A stretch of 36,757 bases of DNA from JAXDLW01 sp050998755 (GCA_050998755.1 JBPCPW010000078.1:1-36757), one strand, 5' to 3'. Positions 13,956 through 26,553 are shown, numbered from the stretch's first letter. The notes: generated by a model not told the origin, from the sequence alone. Numbers and translations: made by a program.

Positions 13956-16434
13956 GCTCCAGCGCTCCCTGCTGACGGTCGTCGCCGTCGCGCTGGGGGT
14001 GGCGCTGATCCTCGGCACCCAGCTCAGCGCCCACGCCCTCCAGGCCCAACTGCGGGCCTCCGCGGCGGCGCTGGCGGGTAGGGCCGATGCCGAAGTGTTC
14101 GCGTTCTCCGAGACCGGCCTGGGGGATGCGATGGTGAAGGTGATCGCCAGCCTGCCCGAGACGGCGGTCTCAGCGCCGTTGGTCTCCAAGCGGGTCTTCG
14201 GAGAGGCCGGCGGTCGCAGCTACACCTTCCAACTGCTGGGTATTGACGTGGCTGCCGAGCCCCACCTGCACCCGCTGCCGCTGACCGCTGGGGACATGGT
14301 GTCGCCGACGGACATGGGCGCGGTGGTCATCGATGCGTACTGGGCGCAGCAGCACGGAGTCGGTGTTGGCAGCGTGGTATCGCTGTACACCGCCAGTGGC
14401 CCCGACAACTTCAAGGTCAAGGGCCTGCTGGGCGACTCGACGCTGGTGCAATCGGGCTTCGGCCCAGTGGCCCTGGTCCCGATTGCCAATGCTCAGAAGG
14501 CATTCCGCCTGGGGGCCAAGGTCAACCAGGTGAGCGTCGGTCTCAAGGGTAACTATGCCGACTTCCGCCGCGACCTGCTCCTGCAGGCGACAGAGGAGTA
14601 CACGGTTCGTGATAACCGGGCCTTCCTCGCCTCGTCCAGGAACCCGTACGAGGAGGTGCAGCCGGTGCTCGTGTTCTTCAGCCTCCTGGCCCTGGTCATC
14701 GGACTCTTCCTGATCTACAACAACCTGGCGATGACGGTGCAGGAACGGCGCCGCGACATCGGCCTCCTGCGTTCCGCCGGCGCAACCCCCGGCTGGGTGC
14801 GGTTGCTCTTCATCGCGCAGGCTGGATTGCTGGGTGCAGGTGGGACTGTCCTGGGCCTGGTCCTGGGCGTCGGTGTTGCCGCCCTGCTGGTGGAATACAT
14901 CAAAGCCTCCAGCCGGCAGGCTGGGCTGCACCTTGAGCTGGACGCGGGCACCATCCTCGAGGTGGCGGTGCTCGGTTTCCTGGCCACCGTCGTCTGCGCC
15001 CTCGTCCCGGCATCGCGAGCAGCGGCGGTGGCGCCACTGGAGGCCATCCGACCCGAGCGCATCTTCGCTGTGGAGCGCAACCGCCGGCGGACCACCGTCC
15101 TCGGCGTCCTGGTCGTCGTGGTCGCGGCGCTGGTCATCGTTTCCGGGCTGGCCCAAAAACCGACAGAGCTCTCGCTGCCGGCGACCGGCCTGGCGCTGGT
15201 GGCCGCGGGGATCGTGCTGCTCTTTGGTGGGTTGATCGCGATGATCCCGGCCATCCTGGTCCCGGTCACCAGGGTCCTGGCTCAGCCGCTGCGGTGGTTC
15301 GCCCCCGGGGAGGCGCTGCTGGCACGCAACGCGGTGATCCGCCGTCCCAACCGCAGCGCCCTGACGATCGCCGGTCTGCTGGTCAGCGCCGCCCTGGTGG
15401 TCGCGGTCTCCGGCCTCACCCAGGGCGCACTCGACGCCGGCGGGAACTGGGTGGACAGCCTCTTTGTTTCGGGGCAGCTGATGGTCTCGCCCGTGCGGCA
15501 GCCCGACCTGGTCAGGCAGGACATCAACAAGCTCCAGGACGTCGATGCCACGTCCCCGATCGCCTTCTTCACCCTCCGCTCAGGGTCACGGGCCCTGAAC
15601 CTCGCGGCCGTCGACCCCCTCGACTACTCCTCCCGCGGTCACCTCCATTTCGTGCCCGGCAGCCGGGCGGGAGCCTACACCGAGATGGAAGAGTCCCGGG
15701 CCCTCCTGGTTTCGCGACGTCTGGCTCAGGCCCGCGGGTTCAAGGTGGGCGACAAGCTGGCGCTCACCGCCTCGACTGGGGAACTGACCTACCGGGTAGC
15801 CGCGATCGTTGACCACACCCTGCCGGCGCCGGGCGGGGAGGAGACCGCCATGATCTCGCTGGCCAACGCCCGCGCGGACTTTGGGGTCACCGGGTTCAAC
15901 ATCCTCCAGGTGATTCCAACGGCAGGCGCGGACAGCGGGCTCTCGGCGCACCTGGACCAGGCCGCCGGTCGTTACGGGATGCAGCTCGAGCCGGTGTCCC
16001 AGGTGCGCGAGGGTGTCCGCCGCGGGTTGGATGCGCTGCTGCTGCTCCTCAGCGCGGTCGGGCTGGTCGGAGTCGTGATGGGCCTGCTCTCAGTGGTGCA
16101 GACCATCCTGCTGAACATCAGCGAGTCCACGCGTGAGCTCGCCCTGCTGCGAGCCGTGGGTGCGACGTCGGCGCAGGTGAGGAGGATCATCCTGGCGCAG
16201 TCCGGCCTGCTGGCCGTCACCGGGGCGGTCTCGGGCGCACTGGTCGGGGTGCTCCTGGTCGCGGTGATGGCGCGCGCCGGAGCAAGCCTCGGTTTCCAGC
16301 CGGTGTACGAGGTTCCCTGGGCGGTGATCGGGTTGGTCATCCTGGCCAGCGTGTTGGGCAGCGTGTTCGCGATAATCCTGCCCGCCCGGCGGGCCGCATC
16401 GAGGTCGGTGGTCTCGGCGATTCGCTACGAGTAG
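13912..16434 (+). CDS. FtsX/MacB-like ABC permease with duplicated core
   Basis: GTG at 13912 is the start, because GGAGG at 13901-13905 sits six bases upstream; this gives 840 residues. It has an N-terminal membrane helix, then an extracytoplasmic domain. A first FtsX bundle follows (RNPYEEVQPVLVFFSLLALVIGLFLIYNNLAMTVQERRRDIGLLRSAGAT). After a middle helix, a second extracytoplasmic domain leads to a second FtsX bundle (SESTRELALLRAVGATSAQVRRIIL). This is the ABC3-type permease with two four-helix units seen in YtrF/MacB-like exporters of Gram-positive and high-GC bacteria. No periplasmic adaptor gene follows. Function in export or envelope stress is inferred from the family only. Confidence 0.92.
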   Translation: MPLLLSLAWRNSASRLQRSLLTVVAVALGVALILGTQLSAHALQAQLRASAAALAGRADAEVFAFSETGLGDAMVKVIASLPETAVSAPLVSKRVFGEAGGRSYTFQLLGIDVAAEPHLHPLPLTAGDMVSPTDMGAVVIDAYWAQQHGVGVGSVVSLYTASGPDNFKVKGLLGDSTLVQSGFGPVALVPIANAQKAFRLGAKVNQVSVGLKGNYADFRRDLLLQATEEYTVRDNRAFLASSRNPYEEVQPVLVFFSLLALVIGLFLIYNNLAMTVQERRRDIGLLRSAGATPGWVRLLFIAQAGLLGAGGTVLGLVLGVGVAALLVEYIKASSRQAGLHLELDAGTILEVAVLGFLATVVCALVPASRAAAVAPLEAIRPERIFAVERNRRRTTVLGVLVVVVAALVIVSGLAQKPTELSLPATGLALVAAGIVLLFGGLIAMIPAILVPVTRVLAQPLRWFAPGEALLARNAVIRRPNRSALTIAGLLVSAALVVAVSGLTQGALDAGGNWVDSLFVSGQLMVSPVRQPDLVRQDINKLQDVDATSPIAFFTLRSGSRALNLAAVDPLDYSSRGHLHFVPGSRAGAYTEMEESRALLVSRRLAQARGFKVGDKLALTASTGELTYRVAAIVDHTLPAPGGEETAMISLANARADFGVTGFNILQVIPTAGADSGLSAHLDQAAGRYGMQLEPVSQVREGVRRGLDALLLLLSAVGLVGVVMGLLSVVQTILLNISESTRELALLRAVGATSAQVRRIILAQSGLLAVTGAVSGALVGVLLVAVMARAGASLGFQPVYEVPWAVIGLVILASVLGSVFAIILPARRAASRSVVSAIRYE

Positions 16435-16497
16435 GCTTGAAATCGACCCCCAAATGACAATCCGTTGCCGCCCTACCCGCCAATGCTCGTGGAACGC

Positions 16498-19332
<2,835 letters not shown>

Positions 19333-20640
19333 CCCGCCGCTGACGCAGCTGCGGAAACCGGCGCTCCGGGACCCGCGCCTGCAGTTGTCCATCCTGATTG
19401 GGGTGGGTATTCCCGGGTTGCTGGTCTACCTCTCTGCGTTCATCGTCGCGCCGCTCACCGCGGTCTCAAAGGGCGGCAACGACCTCGACGTGTACCTCCG
19501 CGCCGCCGGCGACGTGGCTGCCGGGCGCGATCCGTACGCCGACTTCACCGCCGCCACGCGCCACGTGGACCCCACGCTGACGGGGGGGTATATCTATCCG
19601 CCCGGATTGGCCTGGTACATGCAGCCGCTCGCCGGCCTGCCGCGACCGGCATCGCATGCCCTGGTGGCCATCGTCTTGCAATTGCTGCTGCTCGCCTCGC
19701 TGGCTGCCATTCTGCGTGCGCTGGGCCCGGTCCCAGTGCGCCTCGTGGCGCTCATCGGCATCCTCGTCATGGTCTTCTTTCCCCTCTGGCAGAACCTGGC
19801 CTACCAGCAGGTGAACCTGCTCCTGCTGGCGCTCTCCTCGGCATGGCTTGTGAGCTGGGCCGCCGATCCCGGCCAGGACCCGCTGCATGAGGGCGTTGGG
19901 GGGCTGGCGGTGGGCGCCGCCGTGGCGATCAAGCTGATCCAGGCTCCAAGCCTGGCCCTGGTGCTGTTGCGCCGGCGCTGGTCGATGCTGGGGCCGTCCG
20001 TCCTCGGGGTGGTGGTCGTCCTGGGGGCCGGGTTTCCGTGGCTCGGCGAATACGCCACGCGGATCCTCCCGCGAGTGGGACAGGGGACGGGCTGGGTCTT
20101 GAACCAGGCCCCGGCGGCGCTCACGGCGCGGCTGCTGCACCCGGTGAGCTTCTACCGCACCAGCCCGGACACCGGCGTCGAGGTCGCGGTCACCGCCGCC
20201 ATGCTGGGTTTGCTGGTTGTGGCGCTGACCGTGGCCGTCCTTCGGCACCGGCCGATAGACCGGCGGCAGCGCTGCCTCGAGGTGGCGGTGGTGGTGGCCG
20301 CCACCCCGGTCTTTTTGCCGCTGAGCTGGGACACCCACCTGGTGTTGCTGCTGCTGCCGTTGGTGGTCCTGACGGTGGACTGCGCACGGAGGGGCCACGT
20401 GCCGGGGATGGTCGCGGCAGCCTTCGCCTGGGCCGTGACCGGACCGCTGCACCTGGCCTACGTTGTGCTCCTCGGGCGCCTGGTCCAGGGTCGCGACCTC
20501 GAATTGGCCCTCTCGACTGGGCATCCCGCGCTGATCGTCGACCTGGTCCTTCGCGCGGGGGCTGAACTGGGCCCACTGGGCATCGTGGTGCTGTGGGTGG
20601 CTTGCCTGCGTGCCTACTCGGCTTCGTATGCTTGGTCGAC

Positions 20641-21775
20641 TTGACCGAGCAGAAGACGGCCGACGAGCTGCAGGCACACGCCGAGGACCTGTTCCGCCGC
20701 GTCCAGCAGCTGAAGGAGCACCTTTGACCTTGCCGCTCAGAAAAGTCGCCTCGCGGAGCTAGAACCCGAGCTCAACGACCCCACGTTGTGGGATGACCCC
20801 ACAAGGGCCCAGCAGGTGACGCGGGAGGCGGCCACACTGCGCACCCGAGTGGAATCGCTCGAGGCCCTGGACCGCGAGGCGGCAGACATTGGGGAGATGC
20901 TCGAGATGGTTGCGGCCGAGCCGGACCCCGCCCTCACCGCTGACCTCGCTTCCGAACTTGATCGCCTGGAAACGGACCTGGGCACTCGCGAGCTGGATGT
21001 CCTTTTCAGCGACCCTTACGCGGAGAGCGCCGCGCTCATCTCCCTGAGCTCGGGCGCGGGCGGCGTCGACGCCCAGGACTGGGCCCAGATGCTCCATCAG
21101 ATGTACCTGAAATGGGCCCAGAAGCGAGGCATGAAGGTGGAGATCGTGGAGGTGACCCCGGGGGAGGAGGCGGGCATCAAGGGCGCGACCATGGTGGTCA
21201 CCGGCGAGCGGGCTTACGGGTGGCTCAAGAGTGAGCGGGGCATCCACCGACTGGTTCGTTTATCGCCCTTCGACTCCGCGCACCGCCGCCACACTTCCTT
21301 CGCGCGGGTGGAGGTCGTGCCGGAGCTGGACGAGGTGACCGAGGCTCAGATCGTGATCGATGACAAGGACATTCGCCGCGATGTTTTCCGCTCCAGTGGC
21401 GCGGGCGGGCAACACGTCAACAAGACGTCGTCGGCGGTGCGCCTGACGCACCTGCCGACAGGCCTGGCGGTGAGCGTCCAGAACGAGCGGTCGCAGCACC
21501 AGAACGAGGAGGTGGCGCTGAAGATCCTGCGTTCCAAACTCGTGGCGTTGGCCCAGGAGCAGCACCTCGAGCATGTCCAGGAGCTCAAGGGAGAGCACGT
21601 GAAGGCGGAGTGGGGCAGCCAGATCCGCTCGTACGTGTTGCAGCCGTACACCCAGGTCAAGGATCACCGCACCGGCTTCGAGGTGGGCAATGCGACCGGG
21701 GTGCTTGAGGATGGCGACCTTGACGGGCTGATGGAGGCCTACCTGCGGTGGGAGGCATCGGGGGTGAGCGCCTGA
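20641..21775 (+). CDS. prfB: Peptide chain release factor 2, expressed by programmed +1 frameshift
   Basis: Release factor 2 ends translation at UGA and UAA. Zero-frame codons run from TTG 20641 to CTT 20722 and then hit TGA at 20725. Moving one base forward at CTT-TGA-C continues with DLAAQKSRLAELEPELNDP, the normal RF2 N-terminus. The joined product is 377 residues. SPF at 208-210 (UGA recognition) and GGQ at 255-257 (peptidyl-tRNA hydrolysis) are both present. The frameshift is the known autoregulatory device: low RF2 favours the shift. The TTG start overlaps the previous stop by 4 bp. This is not a broken gene. The 3' end overlaps the convergent membrane protein gene by 37 bp. Confidence 0.96.
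20713..20728 (+). promoter_or_regulatory. prfB programmed frameshift site
   Basis: AAGGAG (20713-20718), three bases, CTT and TGAC reproduce the spacing of the known bacterial RF2 site (internal Shine-Dalgarno, 3 nt, CUU UGA C). The stop is at 20725-20727. Slippage of the peptidyl-tRNA from CUU to UUU skips T20725. Confidence 0.95.
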
Positions 21776-23430
21776 CCCGAGGTGACCTCGTAGATCGAGG
21801 TTGAACCCGCTGCGAAGGCCCGACGCATGAACGGCAGATCGTCGGGGTTGATCCGTGCGAATCGACGCTCGCGCGGACCGAAATAGACCCAGCGGATGGA
21901 ACGCTGCGCGAGGTAGCCCTGCGGCTCGGCCCGGCCCAGGTAGAAGGCCGCCAGGCGCTGGCCCTCGCTGTCGTAGTCGGGTGTGTAGGCGAAGCTGCCC
22001 CAGGCCGCCCGGACTCCCCCGTAGGCGGCGAGGAACTGGGCGCTGGTGCCCTCGCCGACTGCAACGTCCCCAGCGCCGGCGTGGGTTCGTAGCCAGCTGG
22101 TGGCGGCCAGGTCGTCGGCCGATGCGAAGGCCTCGGGGCTCCCTGCCAGCACCGCTCGTGGGGAGGCGAAGGCCAGCGCAAGCACCGAGGTCGAGCTCAG
22201 GATGACGGCGAGGTTGACCGTCAGGAGGCGCAGCTTGCGCCGCGAGTAACCCAGCGGTCGGTGCGTCGCGAACCCCCGAAACGAGCGGGTGCGCCAGAGG
22301 CGGGGGAGGAGCACCCGGACCAGCCCGCGGCCGGCGAGGAATGCCAGCGCGACCTGCAGGCCCTCGGCCCGGTGGCCCACGTTGCGAAACGGGAGGAGCA
22401 CGATGACAAGCCCCGCGAGCACGAACGTCCACATCAATACCTCGCCAGGGGGTGCGAGGCGCGGCCGCCGCAACAATCGCGGGAGCGTGGCCACCGCGAA
22501 TGCCAGTGGCAGCCCAAAACCGAAGCCGTAATACACCAGTGGGTCGCCTACAGATTCGTGGGGCAAGCCCTGCGCCAGCAGGGATCGGATCTGGGGGTCG
22601 GAGGCGGTCAGCGCATAGGTGTAGAGCACATATGGCACCGACGGGACGAGCATTGCGCAACCCAGCGCCGCTGTTCCCCAGCCGGACCTCCGCGACCACC
22701 CCAGCCAGGCGACGAACGCGACCGTGCCCACGCCGAGGACGCCCGCTTTGTCAGGGTGGATGGAGGTGACCACCAGTGAGGCCGTCGCGCCCACCAGGGC
22801 GGCCTTCCACCTCCGGCCTTCGTCCGGCCGGCCCAGCCGCAGCAGCATGCGCATGTACACGACCATTCCGAGCAGGACCGCGGCGAAGTGCGGCGAGAAG
22901 GCCAGGCCGGCAAAGGTGCTGCTCTCGGTTACCAGCAGGTCGAACGGCGGCTCCTGGCCCCGGAAGGGCGGGAACAGCAGCTGGTACACGCCGGCGCCGG
23001 AGGTGAACAGCAGGAACAGGAAGCCCACCCGCCGTACCGTCCGAGAAGCGCTCGCCTCGCCGTACAGCAGCCACGCCTGCCAGGTGAAGGTCGCTGCGAG
23101 GGCCAGGCGGGCGAAGTGATAGCCGGCGGCGAGGCCTGCGACCCCGCTCCACGCCGGAATGAGGTGGCCAATGGCCGAATAGAGGGTGTAGGCCAGGAGC
23201 GGCGGTTCCTGGATGTACGTGAAGTAATCGTGGAACAACCACGCGCCCTGCTGGGCCCGGGCCATCTGGGCATAGTAGAGGAAGGTGTCGTTGGGGTTGA
23301 AGAGCGCCCCGGTGTATATCGTGCCCTTTGGCGCGAGCGTCACCAGCACGAGGTAGGGGAACGCCATCAGGAGGAGGGCGGTGAGCGCCTGGCGGCGGAA
23401 GAACCGCCGGTCCCTGGTGGCAACCGTCAC
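21739..23430 (-). CDS. Polytopic membrane protein, glycosyltransferase-C-like, unknown specificity
   Basis: The 563-residue protein has about eleven membrane segments. It carries an extracytoplasmic NPNDTFLYYAQMARAQQGAWLFHDYFTYIQEPP region after the first helix, an arrangement like GT-C fold enzymes. The C-terminal soluble domain (ATSWLRTHAGAGDVAVGEGTSA..., RSIRWVYFGPRERR) resembles the C-terminal part of several large bacterial membrane glycosyltransferases. GTG at 23430 starts inside the last codons of the upstream gene (GTGA overlap), so it is cotranslated with the GT87 gene at 23427-24719. No specific family can be named from sequence alone. Confidence 0.8.
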   Translation of the reverse strand: MTVATRDRRFFRRQALTALLLMAFPYLVLVTLAPKGTIYTGALFNPNDTFLYYAQMARAQQGAWLFHDYFTYIQEPPLLAYTLYSAIGHLIPAWSGVAGLAAGYHFARLALAATFTWQAWLLYGEASASRTVRRVGFLFLLFTSGAGVYQLLFPPFRGQEPPFDLLVTESSTFAGLAFSPHFAAVLLGMVVYMRMLLRLGRPDEGRRWKAALVGATASLVVTSIHPDKAGVLGVGTVAFVAWLGWSRRSGWGTAALGCAMLVPSVPYVLYTYALTASDPQIRSLLAQGLPHESVGDPLVYYGFGFGLPLAFAVATLPRLLRRPRLAPPGEVLMWTFVLAGLVIVLLPFRNVGHRAEGLQVALAFLAGRGLVRVLLPRLWRTRSFRGFATHRPLGYSRRKLRLLTVNLAVILSSTSVLALAFASPRAVLAGSPEAFASADDLAATSWLRTHAGAGDVAVGEGTSAQFLAAYGGVRAAWGSFAYTPDYDSEGQRLAAFYLGRAEPQGYLAQRSIRWVYFGPRERRFARINPDDLPFMRRAFAAGSTSIYEVTSGQALTPDASHRR

Positions 23431-24719
23431 AGGACGATTTTATTGGCCTGCCCTGGCCCGTACCTGATCGCGCCCCAAAGGACGGCGAACAGGAGCACCC
23501 CGATCAGCAGGACCCCAAAGCCGGCCCGGCTGGGGCCGTTGACGGCAACCACCGGGGCCAGGATGGTCAGCAGCACCAGCCGCGCCGGACTGCCGATCGT
23601 CCAGGCCAGGAGGGTCAGGCGAGGCACAACCCCCAGCCGTTGTGCCGCGACGAGGAGGAGCGGCAGGGCTGCAAGGACCAGGTCGTTGAGGTGCAGATAG
23701 GGACTGAGCGCCAGGGCGCAGGCGATCCCGAGGGCCAGCGGGAGGAGGGTGCTTTGACGCAGTTCGGCCCGCCGCCTCCAGAGCGCGAACCCCGCGACCG
23801 GAATCACGGCGAGGGCCACAACGGCAACCGCAAGCGGGGGCCAGAGGCGGTCCTCGAGCAGCGCCGGGAGGCCTGCCAGCCCGCTCTGGGTGAACGCCGA
23901 GCTTTGGGCCTGCGGTCCGAGGGCGCCCGCGTACTCGGTGAGACCCGCCCACCACTGGGCGGTCGACCGGGTGCCCTCCAATAGCACCCCGACCCCACCG
24001 AAGGCTGCCAGGCCCAGCACCACCCCCACCGTCGCCCACGCGGAAGCGCGGACCCTCCGCCCGACCTCGCGGGCGGCCATCGGTGCGGTGGCGACCGCGA
24101 CGACGGCAAGGGGCAGCCCCACCTGGGGCTTGATCGCCAAGCCGGCCAGGGCGATCCCGCCGAGCAGTGGTCGGCCCCGGGCGACAAGCCATACGCCGGC
24201 GCCCAGGGCCAGCAGCATCAGCGCCGACGGGTTGCCGACGAAGGCGTCAACGGCCATCGGGATCGTGACCAGGAAGAAGAGGCGGGGCAGAGTGCGCTGC
24301 TGCCAGCCGGAAAGGTCCAACAGGAACTCGAGCCCCGCCAGCCCGGCGGCCACCAGGACCACCATTGAGGCGACGAAGAAGGCGACATAGTTCAGCCTGG
24401 ACGCCAGCGCAAGAAGGGCCGTGAAGGCGGGCGGGTTGCCGTACGGCGACGGCGCGTAGGGGTGCGCCGCATCCGGCGTGAACAGCCGGGTCTCGGCGGC
24501 CGCCTGCTGGGAGATCTGGTAGGGGTCCCCGCCGGCAGCCCGGACCACACCCGCCGCGTACAGGTCCTTGGCATCGAAACCCATCTCGCCCCACCATGGC
24601 GGGCTGAACAGGTATGCGGTGACGGCCATCGCGATGGCCAGGCAGGCCACCGTTCCCAGCCCGGGCCGCCAGCCCAGCCCACGGCCGGCCGTCACCGGGG
24701 CAGGCCGCGAGGAGCTCAC
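23427..24719 (-). CDS. GT87-family (DUF2029) membrane glycosyltransferase
   Basis: The 430-residue protein has about ten membrane segments. Its GT87 features are FDAKDLYAAGVVRAAGGDPYQ, SPYGNPPAFTALLALAS (in place of the YPP block), FVGNPSALMLLALGAG and LAIKPQVGLPLA. The last of these, a Lys-Pro pair in a membrane-edge loop, is common in this family. GTG at 24719 lies about eight bases from a minus-strand TAAAAT -10 box (24727-24732), so the transcript is probably leaderless. It is first in a two-gene minus-strand unit and diverges from the ftsE operon. It likely works with the downstream GT-C-like protein on an envelope glycan; the product is unknown. Confidence 0.87.
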   Translation of the reverse strand: MSSSRPAPVTAGRGLGWRPGLGTVACLAIAMAVTAYLFSPPWWGEMGFDAKDLYAAGVVRAAGGDPYQISQQAAAETRLFTPDAAHPYAPSPYGNPPAFTALLALASRLNYVAFFVASMVVLVAAGLAGLEFLLDLSGWQQRTLPRLFFLVTIPMAVDAFVGNPSALMLLALGAGVWLVARGRPLLGGIALAGLAIKPQVGLPLAVVAVATAPMAAREVGRRVRASAWATVGVVLGLAAFGGVGVLLEGTRSTAQWWAGLTEYAGALGPQAQSSAFTQSGLAGLPALLEDRLWPPLAVAVVALAVIPVAGFALWRRRAELRQSTLLPLALGIACALALSPYLHLNDLVLAALPLLLVAAQRLGVVPRLTLLAWTIGSPARLVLLTILAPVVAVNGPSRAGFGVLLIGVLLFAVLWGAIRYGPGQANKIVL

Positions 24720-24726
24720 CGGGGCG

Positions 24727-24777
24727 ATTTTATGGCCCCTCCCGGCCGTATTCGGCGCGAATACCGGGTGCTATAGT
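24727..24777. promoter_or_regulatory. Divergent promoter region with a central inverted repeat
   Basis: On the minus strand TAAAAT (24727-24732) is a -10 box for the GT87 gene. On the plus strand TGCTATAGT (24769-24777) is an extended -10 for the ftsE operon. Between them GTATTCG (24748-24754) and CGAATAC (24758-24764) form a perfect inverted repeat with a 3-bp spacer. It covers the expected -35 of the plus promoter and lies within reach of the minus one. An operator for a dimeric regulator is the natural reading. Confidence 0.5.
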
Positions 24778-24804
24778 GGCTGAGTCCTGGAACGTCAATA
24801 CCGT

Positions 24805-24864
24805 ATGACTGGGACCAAGCTCACGGTGCCGGCCAGCCGCAGGAGGCCGCCCCCCGGATTTTGA
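24805..24864 (+). CDS. Possible 19-residue leader peptide before ftsE
   Basis: ATG at 24805 opens a frame of 19 codons ending in TGA at 24862-24864. That stop overlaps the ftsE TTG at 24861 as TTGA. It lies within the predicted ftsE leader. Its end encodes RRRPPPGF: two AGG codons, CCG, then CCC CCC. Consecutive prolines before glycine are known to stall ribosomes unless EF-P helps, and the AGGAGG doubles as a Shine-Dalgarno-like element 14 bases before the ftsE start. The Shine-Dalgarno of this ORF is weak. No homologue is known to me. Confidence 0.35.
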   Translation: MTGTKLTVPASRRRPPPGF

Positions 24865-25652
24865 CCGGGGTCACGGAGATTTTGCTCACGTCACTTCAGC
24901 CCGAAACCAGGCTAGTAACAGAGCCTGCCGAGGCTCCCATCATCAGGTTCCAGGGCGTCAGCAAGACGTATCCCAACGGGACGCTGGCGCTGAGGGGAGT
25001 GGACCTAAATATCGCGCGCCAGGATTTCATCTTTTTGGTGGGCCCCAGCGGCGCAGGCAAATCGACCCTGGTGCGCCTGATGATCCGTGAGGAGAAGGCC
25101 ACGGTCGGCAAGATCTTCCTCGACGGCCAGGAGCTCGGGCGACTGAAGCACCGGCACCTTCCCAGGGTGCGGCGCAAGATCGGCATCGTCTTCCAGGACT
25201 TCAAGCTGCTGCCCAAGCTGACCGTCTTCCAGAACGTCGAGTTCGCCCTCCGGGTGACCCGCGGGGTGGACCGCCTGACCCGCGCCAAGGTCGAGGAGGT
25301 CCTCAGCATCGTGGGTCTCGAAGGCACCGAGAAGAAGTTCCCCGAAGAGCTTTCGGGTGGCCAGCAGCAGCGCGTGGCGATCGCGCGGGCCCTGAGCCAC
25401 GATCCCAAGATCTTTGTCGCCGATGAGCCCACCGGGAACCTGGACCCCGCCACCAGCTGGGAGATACTTCAGCTGCTGCTCAAGATCAACGAGCGCGGCG
25501 CCACGGTTGTGATGGCCACCCACAACAAGGAGATCGTCGACATCCTGCGCAAGCGCGTGATCGTGATCGACGGCGGCACCGTGGTCCGCGACGACGCGTC
25601 CGGCGGGTACCACGAGGACCTGGCGGTGGAGGACGAGCAGGTTGTGGGCTAG
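24861..25652 (+). CDS. ftsE: Cell-division ATP-binding protein FtsE
   Basis: The 263-residue ABC ATPase has Walker A GPSGAGKST, Q loop (IVFQDFKLLPKLTVFQNVEFAL), signature LSGGQQQR, Walker B IFVADEP and His switch MATHN. The VFQDFKLL segment and IGIVFQ spacing are typical of FtsE. With FtsX it opens wall hydrolases at the division site. It carries an unusual N-terminal extension of about 24 residues before the ABC domain if TTG 24861 is the start. TTG at 24882 is an alternative. The TTG overlaps the stop of a short leader ORF. ftsX begins within the last codons (11-bp overlap). Confidence 0.95.
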   Translation: MTGVTEILLTSLQPETRLVTEPAEAPIIRFQGVSKTYPNGTLALRGVDLNIARQDFIFLVGPSGAGKSTLVRLMIREEKATVGKIFLDGQELGRLKHRHLPRVRRKIGIVFQDFKLLPKLTVFQNVEFALRVTRGVDRLTRAKVEEVLSIVGLEGTEKKFPEELSGGQQQRVAIARALSHDPKIFVADEPTGNLDPATSWEILQLLLKINERGATVVMATHNKEIVDILRKRVIVIDGGTVVRDDASGGYHEDLAVEDEQVVG

Positions 25653-26538
25653 CCTCTCGTTCGCCCCCCGCGCCGCCTGGCAGAACTTCTGGCGCAACCG
25701 AGGTCTGTCCGTCTTCGCCGTCTCGGTGATGTTCGTGGTACTGCTGATGACCGGCGTGTCCCTGGTCCTGGGGCACTCCTTCAATCAGACCATCGACAGC
25801 CTCAAGCAGAAGGCCTCCACCGTCTCGATATATATCGCGGACCCCACGCCGCTGGCCAACGTGGTCAATCTCGAGAACCGCCTGCGCCAGGACAAGCGGA
25901 TCCGGAGTGTCAGCTACGTGTCGAAGGGCCAGGCCCTGACCAAGTACAAGCAGGACCCCAACATCCCCCCCGACATGATCAACAACCTGGAGGGGCAGAA
26001 TCCGCTGCCGGCGTCGATCGACGTCGACGTCAGGAACATCAACGACCTGAACGCCGTGGCCAACGACGTGCAGGGCCTGCCCCTACTGGACAAACAGGGG
26101 GCCACGAACTACCGCAAGGAGGTCATCGACAAGGTGGTCCTGTTCAGCAGGTTTGTCGGGATCGCCGGCACGGTGCTGCTGGGCGGGCTCGGGGCGGTGG
26201 CGGTTTTCATCATCATGATGTCGATCCGCACCGCGGTCTTCGTGAGGCGCAAGGAGATCGAGGTCATGAAGCTGGTGGGGGCCACCGATTGGTTCGTCCG
26301 CGGGCCCTTCCTGATGGAGGGGATGCTTGCGGGCCTGCTTGCGTCCATACTGGCGGTCATCGTGGTTGCAGGTGGTTATCACCCGTTCGTCGACAAGGTG
26401 AAGGGCGCCGTGCCCTTCCTGCCGCTGGCCTACGACGGCAACTTCCTCGGGCAGCTCTGCCTGGAGATGGGCGCCGTGGGGATTGCGCTCGGGGCATTCG
26501 GCAGCTATCTCGGAGTCAGGAGGTTCCTGCAGGCCTAG
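25642..26538 (+). CDS. ftsX: Cell-division permease FtsX
   Basis: The 298-residue protein has the FtsX layout. A first membrane helix (residues about 20-45) is followed by an extracytoplasmic domain (about 46-160: TVSIYIADPTPLANVV..., VSYVSKGQALTKYKQ). Three more helices then carry the conserved cytoplasmic turn RRKEIEVMKLVGATDWFVRGPFLMEG. FtsX passes FtsE ATP-hydrolysis changes to wall hydrolases outside. GTG at 25642 overlaps ftsE. The next gene encodes a coiled-coil M23 protein, the expected partner. Confidence 0.95.
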   Translation: MWASLSFAPRAAWQNFWRNRGLSVFAVSVMFVVLLMTGVSLVLGHSFNQTIDSLKQKASTVSIYIADPTPLANVVNLENRLRQDKRIRSVSYVSKGQALTKYKQDPNIPPDMINNLEGQNPLPASIDVDVRNINDLNAVANDVQGLPLLDKQGATNYRKEVIDKVVLFSRFVGIAGTVLLGGLGAVAVFIIMMSIRTAVFVRRKEIEVMKLVGATDWFVRGPFLMEGMLAGLLASILAVIVVAGGYHPFVDKVKGAVPFLPLAYDGNFLGQLCLEMGAVGIALGAFGSYLGVRRFLQA

Positions 26539-26553
26539 CCAGGGATATCTGAA

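Noticed and set aside
20641..21775. prfB as a frameshifted pseudogene
   Set aside because: The in-frame TGA sits in the exact AAGGAG-N3-CTT-TGA-C context of the known RF2 programmed frameshift, and the joined protein has intact SPF and GGQ motifs.
22888..23700. Plus-strand 270-codon open frame
   Set aside because: It is a shadow of the two minus-strand membrane protein genes. The translation is rich in Arg/Glu/Gly with no hydrophobic core or domain.
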